A stretch of DNA of 64,000 bases from an uncultured Coriobacteriales bacterium. Its GTDB lineage: Bacteria; Actinomycetota; Coriobacteriia; Coriobacteriales; UMGS124. Under the pieces are notes generated by a model. That model was not told the DNA's origin and searched no databases. It saw nothing but the letters and a program-made list of their open reading frames with translations. Positions 17,436 through 26,274 of the stretch are shown piece after piece. The stretch covers positions 62,001 to 126,000 of the forward strand of contig CAKUAI010000007.1 in NCBI GenBank assembly GCA_934636245.1, written 5' to 3'. The first letter of the stretch is position 1. Each line of letters begins with the position of its first letter. A program made the position numbers and the translations under genes.

Positions 17436-18947
17436 ATGATGTCTGGTGGGCAATCGTCAATGCGAAGCGCGGGGTCCTTTGACCCCCGCTGTTTGGGATA
17501 CGGCATTCAGTGGGGTATGCGTCTGACGCTCCTGTTTGCCGACACGCTTTTCGTTGGGCGCGCAAATCGTGGGGCGGATTCATTCTGCGATGCACTCATG
17601 CTTGCAACGATTGCTGTCTACGCCGTCATGTTTCTCCTTTGCTGGAGGCGCGACGAGAGCCAGCCTCTCACAAGCCGCTTTCTCAACCGATCCTGCCTGG
17701 CTCAGGTCGCACTTATCGTTTGCGGCCTGGTCTTGATTGTCCTCGCCTCGTTTGTTGAACAATTCCAAGTCGCCAGCATCGCAGCGGGCATCTGCCTCGG
17801 ATGTGGCATGGGACTCGCTGTATACGAATGGGTTTATTTGTTCATGCGGCGCGGCGCGATGGCTGCGCGCCAGTCGCTTGTCGCCTCATGGCTGCTCGGC
17901 GTAGGCATATTCGCGCTGCTAGCGCTGGTGCCTTCCTTGCTACGGCTCATATTGCTTTGCGTTCTCGGGATTGCCAGCGTCGCGTTGGAATTGGGGTATG
18001 CGCGCACGACCCATGGGCTCGACGCTTCGGAATCAGGCGCTTCGCAGGATTCCACTTTGGAGCGACGTGCCGGCGCCGATGGACATGGCACGACCCGTGA
18101 GCTGCGACAGTTCGCACCCATTGCCGTCGCCGCGACGGTTCTTGGGTTTGCCTATGGCATGAGCGGCCCTCTGCAGCTCAGCGGAGGCGGGGCGTCGACG
18201 GGCGACGCGGCTTTGCTGGCAAACCATGTGGGCACGGCGCTCATCGCCGCTCTCGTTGCTTCCCTCATCTTGTTCGCAAGCGTCGGCCGCCTCAACCTGC
18301 TGCCCGTCTTTCTCGCCGCCTTTACGCTCGACACAACGGCAGCAATTGCCCTGCCTTTCGCGGGCGACGGCTACTTCCCCCTTTGTGCCAGCATTTTCGG
18401 GATGGTCAACCGCGTCGCAGGGATGCTCGTACTTTATTCGTGTGTCACGCTTCCCAATCTGCGCATCTTCTATCGAGTGGCACCGTTTTTGCTTGGCGCA
18501 TCGAGCCTGGGGCTCACGGCAGGCGTAGCCATCGGCAACGCGCTGTTTGCCAGCATTGCCAACGGGTATGTGGTGCTTATGGTGGTCACGCTGGCCATCA
18601 TGTACGTCATGTTCGTGGCGCTCACCGTTGCGCTTGTCACACGCGGATGGCGCGGCGAGCCAATTGCCAACGCCACCATGCCTGCCTCTAGTCCAGCGGA
18701 AAAACCAGCCTCGGAGGCGGATTCCCACACGTCGGCTTCCGAGATTGCCTCCCTCTACGGACTGTCAGAGCGCGAGGTCGAGGTGATGGGCTACCTGTCC
18801 AAGGGCCGGGGCGTGTCTTTCACCGCCGAGCAGCTCGGCCTGTCGCAGAACACCGTGAAAGCGTACGCCAAGTCGCTCTACAAGAAGCTGGATGTCCACT
18901 CCCGCGAGGAGCTCATCGACCTCGTGGACGAGTTCGGGCGCAATTGA
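17436..18947 (+). CDS. Membrane-anchored LuxR-family transcriptional regulator
   Basis: This protein of about 503 residues has ten or more hydrophobic helices and a LuxR HTH at about 432-497 (GLSEREVEVMGYLSKGRG, then LSQNTVKAYAKSLYKKLDV). GGGAGG sits just ahead of two consecutive ATG codons at 17436 and 17439. The frame is open further upstream to 17352, without a better ribosome site. It is divergent from the flavoprotein at 15579. The last three codons overlap a DNA segment that also ends the TetR gene at 11437, so the 3' end may have been formed by recombination. Confidence 0.85.
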   Translation: MMSGGQSSMRSAGSFDPRCLGYGIQWGMRLTLLFADTLFVGRANRGADSFCDALMLATIAVYAVMFLLCWRRDESQPLTSRFLNRSCLAQVALIVCGLVLIVLASFVEQFQVASIAAGICLGCGMGLAVYEWVYLFMRRGAMAARQSLVASWLLGVGIFALLALVPSLLRLILLCVLGIASVALELGYARTTHGLDASESGASQDSTLERRAGADGHGTTRELRQFAPIAVAATVLGFAYGMSGPLQLSGGGASTGDAALLANHVGTALIAALVASLILFASVGRLNLLPVFLAAFTLDTTAAIALPFAGDGYFPLCASIFGMVNRVAGMLVLYSCVTLPNLRIFYRVAPFLLGASSLGLTAGVAIGNALFASIANGYVVLMVVTLAIMYVMFVALTVALVTRGWRGEPIANATMPASSPAEKPASEADSHTSASEIASLYGLSEREVEVMGYLSKGRGVSFTAEQLGLSQNTVKAYAKSLYKKLDVHSREELIDLVDEFGRN

Positions 18948-19002
18948 CGTTGCCATGGAACTGCTCACGAGGTCGTAGCCATCGGTCGGCCTGCCGATGG
19001 TT
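18937..19002 (+). repeat. Copy of TetR gene 3' end and its terminator
   Basis: From about 18937 the sequence follows 11393-11465: the codons for IDVAMELL, the stop, and the hairpin CCATCGG / CCGATGG (18977-19002). No upstream TetR sequence is present. The hairpin probably serves as terminator for the LuxR gene. Confidence 0.7.
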
Positions 19003-19151
19003 GCGGGCACCGGCATGAGCGAGTAGGGGCGGCCCGGAATGTAGGCGCTCTTGCAGCCCGGCACTCAACTCATCGCACACACACAAGTGCAGGTGGCGCT
19101 TCGGGGTATGATTGCTAGGCAGATGAAGTGTACGACGAAAGGCGGGGCGGC

Positions 19152-20729
19152 ATGGGCGTGTTTCTCAACCCAGGTGCGGGAATGCTGAGGCGTGGGCGCA
19201 ACTCGAATCCCTATGTGGACAAGAGCATGCTCATCGCGCATCTCAACTCCGTCGTGAACACCGAGCATCTCTACGTGTGCGTGAGCCGCCCGCGCCGCTT
19301 CGGCAAGTCCATGGCCGCCAACATGGTGAGCGCCTACTACGACCGCACGGTAGATGGCGCGGCCGAGTTTGCCGGGCTCGCCATCGCTTCCGACCCATCG
19401 TTTGGCAGGCAACGCAACAGCTACGACGTGCTTAAGCTCAACATGCAGGAGTTTTGGACAAAATCAAAGCACAACGTTGTCGCCATGGTCACCGATTTGC
19501 AAGATGCCATCTTGTTCGACCTGTTAAACGAGTATGCCGACCTGCGTTTCCGCAATACATCCGACATGGTCGAGGTGCTCTCCTCCGTCTACGCCCAAAC
19601 CGGCCGCCAGTTCGTCGTCGTCATCGACGAGTGGGACTGCATCATGCGCGAGAGCGCCGACGACCACGACGCGCAGAAAGCCTACCTCGACTTCTTGCGC
19701 GCCTGGCTCAAAGACCAGCCGTTCGTCGCGCTCGCGTACATGACGGGGATCCTGCCCGTCAAAAAATACGGCAGCCACTCAGCGCTCAACATGTTCGACG
19801 AGTTCAGCATGGTCGACCCGCTCGAGATGGCGCCTTTCATGGGCTTCACCTCCGACGAGGTCGCCGCGCTGTGCCAAGAGTGGGGCCGCGACCTGAACGA
19901 GTGCAAGGCCTGGTACGACGGCTACCGCCTGCCCGGCGTGGGCGAGGTGTATGCGCCGCGCTCGGTGGTGCGCGCCATGATGTCGGGCGAATTCTCCAGC
20001 TACTGGACTCAGACCGAGACGTTCGAGGCGCTGCGCAAATACATCGACATGGACCTCGACGGCCTGCACGGCAAGGTGGTCGAACTCATGGGCGGTGGCC
20101 GCGTCGAGGTGAACACGCAGACCTACTCCAACGACATGACGACGCTCAACAGCGCCGACGACGTACTCACGCTGCTCGTCCACCTGGGGTACCTCGCCTA
20201 CGACAAAGACACCCGCGAGGCGTTCGTGCCCAACCGCGAGGTGGCGGGCGAGTATGCCAACGCCACGCAGGACAAGGGCTGGTCGGAGATCGCGCGCAGC
20301 ATAGCGGCCTCCGAGAAGCTGCTCCGCGCCCTGCTTGCAGGCGACGCCGAGGCAGTGGCCGCAGGCGTTGAGCGGGCCCATTCGGACGCCGCGAGTATCA
20401 TCGCCTACAACCACGAGGAGGACCTGGCCTGCACGCTGAGGCTCGCGTTCTACTCAGCCATGCGCCGCTACCGCCTCGTGCGCGAGGCCCCCGCCGGCAA
20501 GGGCTATGCCGACCTGCTCATGGTGCCGCTCAAAAGCTCCGGCGACATACCCGGCGTGGTCGTCGAGCTCAAATGGGGCGCGTCGGCCCAAGACGCCATC
20601 GCCCAGATGCGCGAGCGCGACTATGCCGCCGCCTTCCGCGGCACCCCCGCCGAGCGCCAGACACTCCTGTGCGGCATCGCCTACGACCCCAAAACCAAGC
20701 GCCACACCTGCGCGATCGAGCAAGCTTGA
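19152..20729 (+). CDS. AAA-ATPase-like protein with C-terminal PD-(D/E)XK-type nuclease fold
   Basis: This 525-residue protein belongs to the AAA-ATPase-like/DUF1703 group. The N terminus is LNPG-x-NPYVDKS, a Walker-A variant RPRRFGKS is at about 46-53, and the Walker B-like VVVIDEWD is near 162. The C terminus carries YADLLMVP with VVELKWG (about 450-475), the Asp and Glu-x-Lys of a PD-(D/E)XK fold. ATG 19152 follows AAAGGCGGGG and gives the family-typical start; a GTG at 19128 is possible. Members are common in gut bacteria, and their role (defence or mobile-element related) is unproved. It is followed at once by a strong terminator and then by the symmetric element at 20817. Confidence 0.83.
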   Translation: MGVFLNPGAGMLRRGRNSNPYVDKSMLIAHLNSVVNTEHLYVCVSRPRRFGKSMAANMVSAYYDRTVDGAAEFAGLAIASDPSFGRQRNSYDVLKLNMQEFWTKSKHNVVAMVTDLQDAILFDLLNEYADLRFRNTSDMVEVLSSVYAQTGRQFVVVIDEWDCIMRESADDHDAQKAYLDFLRAWLKDQPFVALAYMTGILPVKKYGSHSALNMFDEFSMVDPLEMAPFMGFTSDEVAALCQEWGRDLNECKAWYDGYRLPGVGEVYAPRSVVRAMMSGEFSSYWTQTETFEALRKYIDMDLDGLHGKVVELMGGGRVEVNTQTYSNDMTTLNSADDVLTLLVHLGYLAYDKDTREAFVPNREVAGEYANATQDKGWSEIARSIAASEKLLRALLAGDAEAVAAGVERAHSDAASIIAYNHEEDLACTLRLAFYSAMRRYRLVREAPAGKGYADLLMVPLKSSGDIPGVVVELKWGASAQDAIAQMRERDYAAAFRGTPAERQTLLCGIAYDPKTKRHTCAIEQA

Positions 20730-20763
20730 CGCGTGCAGGCGGGCCCTCTCGCCTGCACGCGTC
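20728..20763 (+). terminator. Strong hairpin terminator of ATPase gene
   Basis: A perfect 14-bp stem GACGCGTGCAGGCG and its complement with an 8-base loop begins inside the stop codon. No T-run follows. Confidence 0.65.
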
Positions 20764-20816
20764 GGCCCCGCCCGCCTCGCCGGAACGCGGGGCGAGTCCG
20801 GTTCGGAAGCCTTTTT

Positions 20817-21089
20817 GGCAGCGAAACGAGTTTCGGAGTAGTTTTCCCGGACCTATTGGCAGGCAAACGAGTTTCGGAGTAGTCAAAACGCTCCCTTCAC
20901 GCCCCAGAGACCCTTTTTAGGGGAATCTGAGGCCTTAAAAGGGGCACCTGTCATTCAATCCGTTGTTAAAACGACAGATTTCCGCCCCACACAGGGCCAA
21001 GTGGGTTCCCCATTCGGAAATCATTACTCCGAAACTCGTTTCGCTGCCGACGGGGGCATCAGGACTACTCCGAAACTCGATTTGTTGCC
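20817..21089. repeat. 273-bp two-fold symmetric repeat element, copy 1
   Basis: Four 26-base units share the core CGAAACGAGTTTCGG, itself a dyad (CGAAAC-GA-GTTTCG), and end in GGAGTAGT. Two are forward (20817, 20858) and two inverted (21023, 21064). Within each pair the start-to-start distance is 41 bases. The 139-base core holds a small hairpin near 20961-20977. The element recurs as an inverted copy of 272 bases at 57235-57506 with the same spacings. No open frame is supported inside it. Confidence 0.85.
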
Positions 21090-21183
21090 AGCGCGATCCC
21101 GGGTGGGCAGTGAACAAGTCGTCCGACGCCCCCTCCCAGGCCAGTTTTCAGTGCCGGGGCGGAATGGGTTGAAGCTGGGGGTT

Positions 21184-21382
21184 ACTCGCTCATTGCTTAC
21201 CTAGAGGTTAGCGTCGAAAAGAGGGAAGCCAGGCTCAAGCTCGCTCATGAAAAGGGAGCCGAGCGCAAATACTCGCTCATAAAAGTGTGCCATCCCCCTT
21301 AAAACTCGCTCATAAAAGTGTAACGAGTAGGCAAAAACTCGCTCATGTTTTTGCATCACCTGGTAAAATGACACTCGTTCAT
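21184..21382 (+). repeat. Array of six short direct repeats before ATPase gene
   Basis: ACTCGCTCAT or a one-base variant starts at 21184, 21239, 21271, 21304, 21337 and 21373; two copies extend to ACTCGCTCATAAAAGTG. The last five are spaced 32-36 bases apart. The array ends 31 bases before the ATG at 21414. It could be operator or recognition DNA for the adjacent protein. Confidence 0.8.
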
Positions 21383-21413
21383 TCTATTTCAGATTGCACT
21401 GGGGGCGAGGCGG

Positions 21414-22748
21414 ATGACCTATCTGGCGCGTAACATAGACCGGTTCCTGGCCGAGTGGAAGGCCTCCGACGACAGGCTCCCCGTTATCGTCAAAGGGCCG
21501 CGCCAGGTGGGCAAGACCGAATCCATCAGGAGATTCGCCCAGTCGACATACCGCAACTTGGTCGAGATCAACTTTGTGGAAGAGCCGCGCTACAAGCACA
21601 TCTGCGACGACGGGTACGACACGGCGAGCATCTTGCGCAACATCTCCCTGCTCGACCCCTCGACGCGACTCGAGCCGGGCGAAACGCTGCTCTTCTTCGA
21701 CGAGCTGCAGGAATATCCCGAAATCGCGACGGCCCTCAAGTTTTTCCACCAGGACGGCCGCTTCGACGTCATATGCAGCGGCTCGATGCTCGGCATCAGC
21801 TACAGGCGCATAGAGAGCAACAGCGTGGGACACAAAGTCGACTACGAGATGCACTCCCTTGACTTCGGCGAGTTCCTCGCGGCAAAGGGGTATGGGGACG
21901 AGCTCGCGGCGGACATGCTCTCCCATATCGAGGAAGCGAGGGCCTTCTCGCAGCTTGAGCTCGAGACGTACCAGCAGCTCTTCCTGGACTACTGCATCCT
22001 CGGCGGCATGCCGGCCGTCGTGCGACCCTACACCGAGCGGGGGACGTTCGAGGGGTGCCTGGCAACGCAGCGGCAGCTCCTGCTCGATTACGAGGAAGAC
22101 ATCGTCAAGTATGCAGAGGGCCTTGACCAGGGGCGCATCCTCAACGTGTTCCGCAGCATCCCCCTCCAGCTGGCGAAGGAGAACAAGAAGTTCCAGATAT
22201 CGAAGGTCGCGCGCGCGGCGCGGTTCACGGACTACCGAGGGTGCATCGAGTGGCTCGAGACCGCGGGCATGATAGGCGTGTGCCACTGCCTCAACTACCC
22301 CGAGCTCCCCCTTAAGGGCAACTACGACGAGGGCAAGTACAAGATCTACTATCGAGACAACGGCATGTTCGTCGCAAACCTCGACGACGAGGCGAGCGAG
22401 GACCTGCGGGCGAACAAGAACCTCGGCGTGTACAAGGGCGCCATGTACGAAAGCGTCGTCGGCGAGGCGCTGCAGAAATCCGGCTACGGCCTTTTCTACT
22501 ACAAGAAGGAGAACTCGACGCTCGAGGAGGACTTCTTCGTGCGCACGAGAGACCGCCTCGTGCCGGTCGAGGTGAAGGCCAAGAACGGGACGGCGAAGTC
22601 CCTGCGCACCCTCATCGAGTCAGACGCCTATCCGGACATCGACTGGGGGATCAAACTGTGCGGCGGCAATGTCGGGCGCGAGGGCTCCGTGCTGACGCTG
22701 CCGTACTTCACGGCGTTTCTCCTGCGCAGGTATCTGGCGGGGAAATAG
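21414..22748 (+). CDS. ATP-binding protein, AAA_14/DUF4143 family
   Basis: This 444-residue protein has Walker A GPRQVGKT (28-35) and Walker B LLFFDELQ (92-99) in the N-terminal AAA_14 domain. A DUF4143-type C-terminal region follows, with a restriction-nuclease-like segment DFFVRTRDRLVPVEVKAKNG near 375-395. The family is widespread and of unsettled function. The start is the ATG closest to the array, in the context GAGGCGG. It is preceded by six ACTCGCTCAT repeats, which suggests cis-acting control or a dedicated target site. It is not obviously co-transcribed with the ATPase at 19152, which has its own terminator. Confidence 0.85.
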   Translation: MTYLARNIDRFLAEWKASDDRLPVIVKGPRQVGKTESIRRFAQSTYRNLVEINFVEEPRYKHICDDGYDTASILRNISLLDPSTRLEPGETLLFFDELQEYPEIATALKFFHQDGRFDVICSGSMLGISYRRIESNSVGHKVDYEMHSLDFGEFLAAKGYGDELAADMLSHIEEARAFSQLELETYQQLFLDYCILGGMPAVVRPYTERGTFEGCLATQRQLLLDYEEDIVKYAEGLDQGRILNVFRSIPLQLAKENKKFQISKVARAARFTDYRGCIEWLETAGMIGVCHCLNYPELPLKGNYDEGKYKIYYRDNGMFVANLDDEASEDLRANKNLGVYKGAMYESVVGEALQKSGYGLFYYKKENSTLEEDFFVRTRDRLVPVEVKAKNGTAKSLRTLIESDAYPDIDWGIKLCGGNVGREGSVLTLPYFTAFLLRRYLAGK

Positions 22749-22881
22749 GGCGGGGCAAGGGGATAACGGACGCCTCCCCGGACACCAGACGCGCCCCACT
22801 GACATGGGCGACGCCCTCCTCGGCTGCTCCGACGAGAAGTGGTTCAACGCCTAGTGTGTGAGGGGGCAGACAAGCCCGGCC

Positions 22882-23268
22882 CTACTTTCCCTGCGCGAAG
22901 CAGTACGCTTGCGCGACCCAGCCGAGCAGCTCTTCGTCCAGGTCGGAGGGGTCGCTGATGACGAAGTGGGTCGTCCAGCGGCCGGGGTAGGGCCCGGTCT
23001 TCGCCGCGACCCGGGCCGACTCCAGGGGCGCGGGCAGGCCGAGCGTGAGCACGAAGTAGCTGGCCGGCAGCCCCGCCTTCCTCCTCACCTTCAGGAATGA
23101 CACGCAGGCGAAGATGTGACGGTTGTAGAAGGGGATCTGCGACTTCTGCACCTTGACCCGAGTGTCGGGGAACTCGCTGAGCAGCTTCTCATAAAAGAGC
23201 TCGTACAGGGGATAGACGGCTTTGTGCCGGGCAAAGAAAGCAGCCGCGTCCTGGGCCATGGAATCCAT
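22882..23268 (-). CDS. DUF5655-like small protein, copy 2
   Basis: This 128-residue protein is strongly similar to the product of 2776-3162 (VQKSQIPFYNRHIFACVSF, TLGLPAPLES, PYPGRWTTHFVIS). ATG 23268 has GGAGG 8 bases upstream, the same arrangement as copy 1, and is preferred to the longer frame from 23337. It follows the LysR gene at 23350 on the same strand with an 81-base gap, so the two probably form an operon. Function unknown. Confidence 0.77.
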   Translation of the reverse strand: MDSMAQDAAAFFARHKAVYPLYELFYEKLLSEFPDTRVKVQKSQIPFYNRHIFACVSFLKVRRKAGLPASYFVLTLGLPAPLESARVAAKTGPYPGRWTTHFVISDPSDLDEELLGWVAQAYCFAQGK

Positions 23269-23349
23269 CTCGGTTGCCTCCACGGGTTTCGACTGGTTCA
23301 CCCCAAGCGAATCACTCATCTTTCCAACCGCCCCCATACGCCCTTGCCC

Positions 23350-24246
23350 CTATATCCCCGACTGCCGGTAGCGCGACATGTACTCGACGAACTGCCGCTC
23401 GTGCTCGAGCAGCCCACGGTCGGCGCGCCAGTAGAGCGAGAAGCTCACGGGAAGCTCGGGAAACGGGACTCCGGCGAGGCGGGAGGACGCAATCGCCTCG
23501 ACGTGGCTGCGGCAGGTAAGGCCCAGGCCCTCCCCGCTCAGTGCGTACTCGTAGACCGTGACCATCTGGGAGCAGAACTTCACGTGGGCGTGCACGCCGC
23601 GCTCGTGAACGAGGTCGAGGAGCTGGCACGGAGCGTGGTAGTCGGCCCCCACCGTCATGACCGAACGGCCCTCGAGGTCCTCGACCGAAAGCGTCTCCCT
23701 CTCGCCCAGCGGGTCATCGCGGCCGACCCAGAGATAGTGACAGTCACGGGCGAGCCTGATGCCGCGCATGCGCTCCGGGGCTTCCTTGGGATCCACCACA
23801 ATGGCGAAATCCACGTCGCCCTCCAGCAGGTCCTCCTCACAGATGCTATCGGGTAGCTCGCCCATAAACTCGACGTAGGAGCCCCCGGCATAATCCCCGA
23901 AACCCCCGAGCCATTGGCGCAGGCCCTCGCTCACGATCCCGATGGCACCGATGACGCGCACCGGTTTGCGCTCCCGCTCGGCTATCTCGGCGAACCGGGC
24001 GCGCAGGCCCTCGGCACGGGCCACCTCCTCCTCGGCATACTCGAGGAACGCCTCGCCGTACGAGGTTGGCCTGATGGGCCCATGGCGCCCGTCGACGAGC
24101 TGCGCTCCAAGCTCCTTCTCCAAGCGTCGGATGGCAAGGTTCAGCCCCTGCGGGGTGATGCACAGCTCACGCGCGGCGGCCGAGTAGCTGCCGAAACGGC
24201 AGAGCCCCACGAAGTACCTGCACACGCGCTCGTCCATCGAAACCAT
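23350..24246 (-). CDS. LysR-family transcriptional regulator
   Basis: This 298-residue protein has an N-terminal winged HTH (about 5-65) with GSYSAAARELCITPQGLNLAIRRLEKELG and a C-terminal periplasmic-binding-like effector domain (about 92-290) with DVDFAIVVDP. Met 1 and Met 4 are both possible starts. It lies downstream of the flavoprotein at 24364, separated from it by a terminator, and upstream of the DUF5655 gene. It is a candidate regulator of that flavoprotein. The 3' end of a near relative survives at 3245-3296. Confidence 0.85.
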   Translation of the reverse strand: MVSMDERVCRYFVGLCRFGSYSAAARELCITPQGLNLAIRRLEKELGAQLVDGRHGPIRPTSYGEAFLEYAEEEVARAEGLRARFAEIAERERKPVRVIGAIGIVSEGLRQWLGGFGDYAGGSYVEFMGELPDSICEEDLLEGDVDFAIVVDPKEAPERMRGIRLARDCHYLWVGRDDPLGERETLSVEDLEGRSVMTVGADYHAPCQLLDLVHERGVHAHVKFCSQMVTVYEYALSGEGLGLTCRSHVEAIASSRLAGVPFPELPVSFSLYWRADRGLLEHERQFVEYMSRYRQSGI

Positions 24247-24265
24247 CCCCCCTGAATGGCATGCG

Positions 24266-24313
24266 AAAAGGCCCGACCGGCCCCACCTGCAAAGATGGTA
24301 GCACGGCCGGGCC
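24266..24313 (-). terminator. Intrinsic terminator of flavoprotein 24364
   Basis: On the minus strand GGCCCGGCC pairs with GGCCGGTCGGGCC across a loop of about 22 bases, followed by TTTT. Confidence 0.6.
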
Positions 24314-24363
24314 GAGAAACGCGAGGTTAGCAGTGCGAGCGTGACGTCCAGGCCTCCTGTGTC

Positions 24364-25965
24364 TTACGCCAGGGCAGCCTGCTCGCCGGCGACGTAGGCG
24401 TGCGTGGCCGCCAGGCCATTCGAGCCGCCGTGCAGCAGCGTCTCATAGCTTGCGCCGAAGCGGTAGCCCACAGTGTTGCCGCCGGCGTACAGGCCGGGGA
24501 TGGGGTTCCAGTCGGCGTCGAGGACCTGGAGGTTCTCGTTGCAGCGAACGCCACCCAGCGTGCAGTAGAAGTAGTAGTTCATCTTCCAGGCCTGGTAGGG
24601 GCCGTCGTCAATCGGGTCGAGGTAACGGGCGGCCTTCATGTAGTCGGTGTCCTCGCCAGCCTCACACAGCTCGTTGTAGCGCGAGACGGTGGCAGACAGT
24701 GCCTCGGGGTCAACGCCAATCATCTCGGCGAGCTCCTCGATGGTGTCGGCCTCATAATGCTCGTTGGTCTCGATGTCGAAGACCTTGGCGGCCGTCTCCT
24801 TGTCGTAGCCGAAGGAGGAGGGCATGGCGAAGTCGTTGGTGGGGATGATCTGCCACACGTAGTTGCCGTGGCCGGGCAGGTCGGCGATGATGTGGGCCGA
24901 GGTCAGAAGCGAGGTGGCCTCGTTCATGAAGCGGTTGCCCTGCGTGTCGACAAGCAGGTAGGGGAACGAGCGCCAGCCGGTGGTCTGCCAGGAGGCGTAG
25001 CCGCAGAGCTCCTCCATCTCGGCGCCGGCCCAGCACAGCATCCTGTGGCCCAGGCCGTCGTCCATGTCGTAGTCGGTGATCGGGTCGTCGAGCATGTAGC
25101 AGTTGTACGTGTTGTAGTTCTTGGCGAACTCGGCGAAATTCTTGGTGTAGAAGCGCTCCATCATTGCGTCGTTGCCGCCGAAGGAGCCGGTGCACATGAC
25201 GACGCCCTTGGAGGCCTGGTAGTACACGTGGTCGCCCGCAGCGTTCGTGGCGATGACGCCGGTGACGCGGCCGCTCTCGTCCTTGACGAGCAGCTCGCCC
25301 TTAACCTCGAAGTCGTAGCGCACGCCCTGGTCAACCAGGAACTTCTGGATGTTGTGAGTGAAGTCGGTGAGGATGTCGGTGTCCTCGGAGAAGGCGACGC
25401 CCGTGGAGATGTAGGAGTTGATCTCCTGGGTGGGGTCGGGGAAGATGCCCTCGAGGCTCAGCGGCAGGTAATACTGGCCGTAGGGCTCGAGGAAGTCCTC
25501 CACCATGTTGTCGAGAATCTCGCCGGAGCGGTTGCACCACAGGGCGTTGAGCTTCATGTCGGAGCGGTACTGGGTGAGATTGAACATCTGGTTGGCAACA
25601 TTGACCTTGTCGTACTCGGGAAGTCCCGCGTCGAGCTGGGTCTTGGAGTTGAGGAACGAGATGGTCATGCCGCCGATGTGCGGGGCGGCGTTACGCTCGA
25701 TGACGACGACCTTGGCGCCGTTCTTCACCGCGCCGTAGGCAGCCATGGAACCAGCAAGGGCGGAACCCACGACGAGGACCTCGCACTCGACGGTCTCGAC
25801 GCAGTCGTCAACGGTGAGGGCAGGGGCCTCGCCGAGCCACTCCTCGGGCTTTGCAGCGGCGGCCTCGTCGGCACGCGCGGCTGCAGGCGCGGCAGCGGCG
25901 ACAGCGGCCGCAGCCGTGGCGGCAGCGCCGGACTTCAAGAGCGAACGCCTCGAAATGTTCTCCAT
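24364..25965 (-). CDS. Tat-exported FAD flavoprotein reductase
   Basis: This 533-residue protein has a Tat signal (ISRRSLLKSG, 4-13), a long Ala-rich hydrophobic stretch, a flavin-binding N terminus, CTGSFGGND in the middle and the C-terminal segment IPGLYAGGNTVGYRFGASYE. The nucleotide-binding loop reads GSALAG (67-72), with Ala in place of the second Gly of GxGxxG, which is unusual. The fumarate-type Arg region is RFMNEATSLLTSA. AAGGAG precedes ATG 25965; an ATG at 25983 is in frame but poorer. The likely regulator is the LysR at 23350. The acceptor is unknown. Confidence 0.88.
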   Translation of the reverse strand: MENISRRSLLKSGAAATAAAAVAAAAPAAARADEAAAAKPEEWLGEAPALTVDDCVETVECEVLVVGSALAGSMAAYGAVKNGAKVVVIERNAAPHIGGMTISFLNSKTQLDAGLPEYDKVNVANQMFNLTQYRSDMKLNALWCNRSGEILDNMVEDFLEPYGQYYLPLSLEGIFPDPTQEINSYISTGVAFSEDTDILTDFTHNIQKFLVDQGVRYDFEVKGELLVKDESGRVTGVIATNAAGDHVYYQASKGVVMCTGSFGGNDAMMERFYTKNFAEFAKNYNTYNCYMLDDPITDYDMDDGLGHRMLCWAGAEMEELCGYASWQTTGWRSFPYLLVDTQGNRFMNEATSLLTSAHIIADLPGHGNYVWQIIPTNDFAMPSSFGYDKETAAKVFDIETNEHYEADTIEELAEMIGVDPEALSATVSRYNELCEAGEDTDYMKAARYLDPIDDGPYQAWKMNYYFYCTLGGVRCNENLQVLDADWNPIPGLYAGGNTVGYRFGASYETLLHGGSNGLAATHAYVAGEQAALA

Positions 25966-26233
25966 GAGAATGCTCCTTTGCACGTCATATCGCCCCGCAT
26001 ATCAGGGCGATCCCTTGCCATGTATTCAACAACGGCAAGGCCGCAAAGGCCATAAACAAGGAATTGCAGGTTCTCAAGGGGATGTTGCGGGAGAGGAAGG
26101 AGAGGCGCGACGGCGTGGCGGGCCATACCAGCAGGACCCGAGCGCGACGGCAGGCGGCGCATGCCAACAGGGCGTGAGCAGAGCGGGGACAATGGCCCAG
26201 CTCTGACAGGTTTTTGCCATGCTTCTGCAAGAA

Positions 26234-26274
26234 CATGTTGCGAAAGCAGGCTTATAACCTACAACTGCAACATG
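26234..26274 (+). promoter_or_regulatory. Promoter with inverted repeat before AbiEi
   Basis: CATGTTGC (26234-26241) and GCAACATG (26267-26274) form a perfect 8-bp inverted repeat; the right arm contains the start codon. A -10-like TATAAC lies between the arms. The absence of a ribosome site suggests a very short or absent leader. AbiEi proteins are known to repress their own promoters at inverted repeats. Confidence 0.55.

Noticed and set aside
21184..21382. Possible CRISPR array
   Set aside because: The repeat is only 10-17 bases and imperfect, spacers are not uniform unique sequences of CRISPR size, and no cas gene is present.
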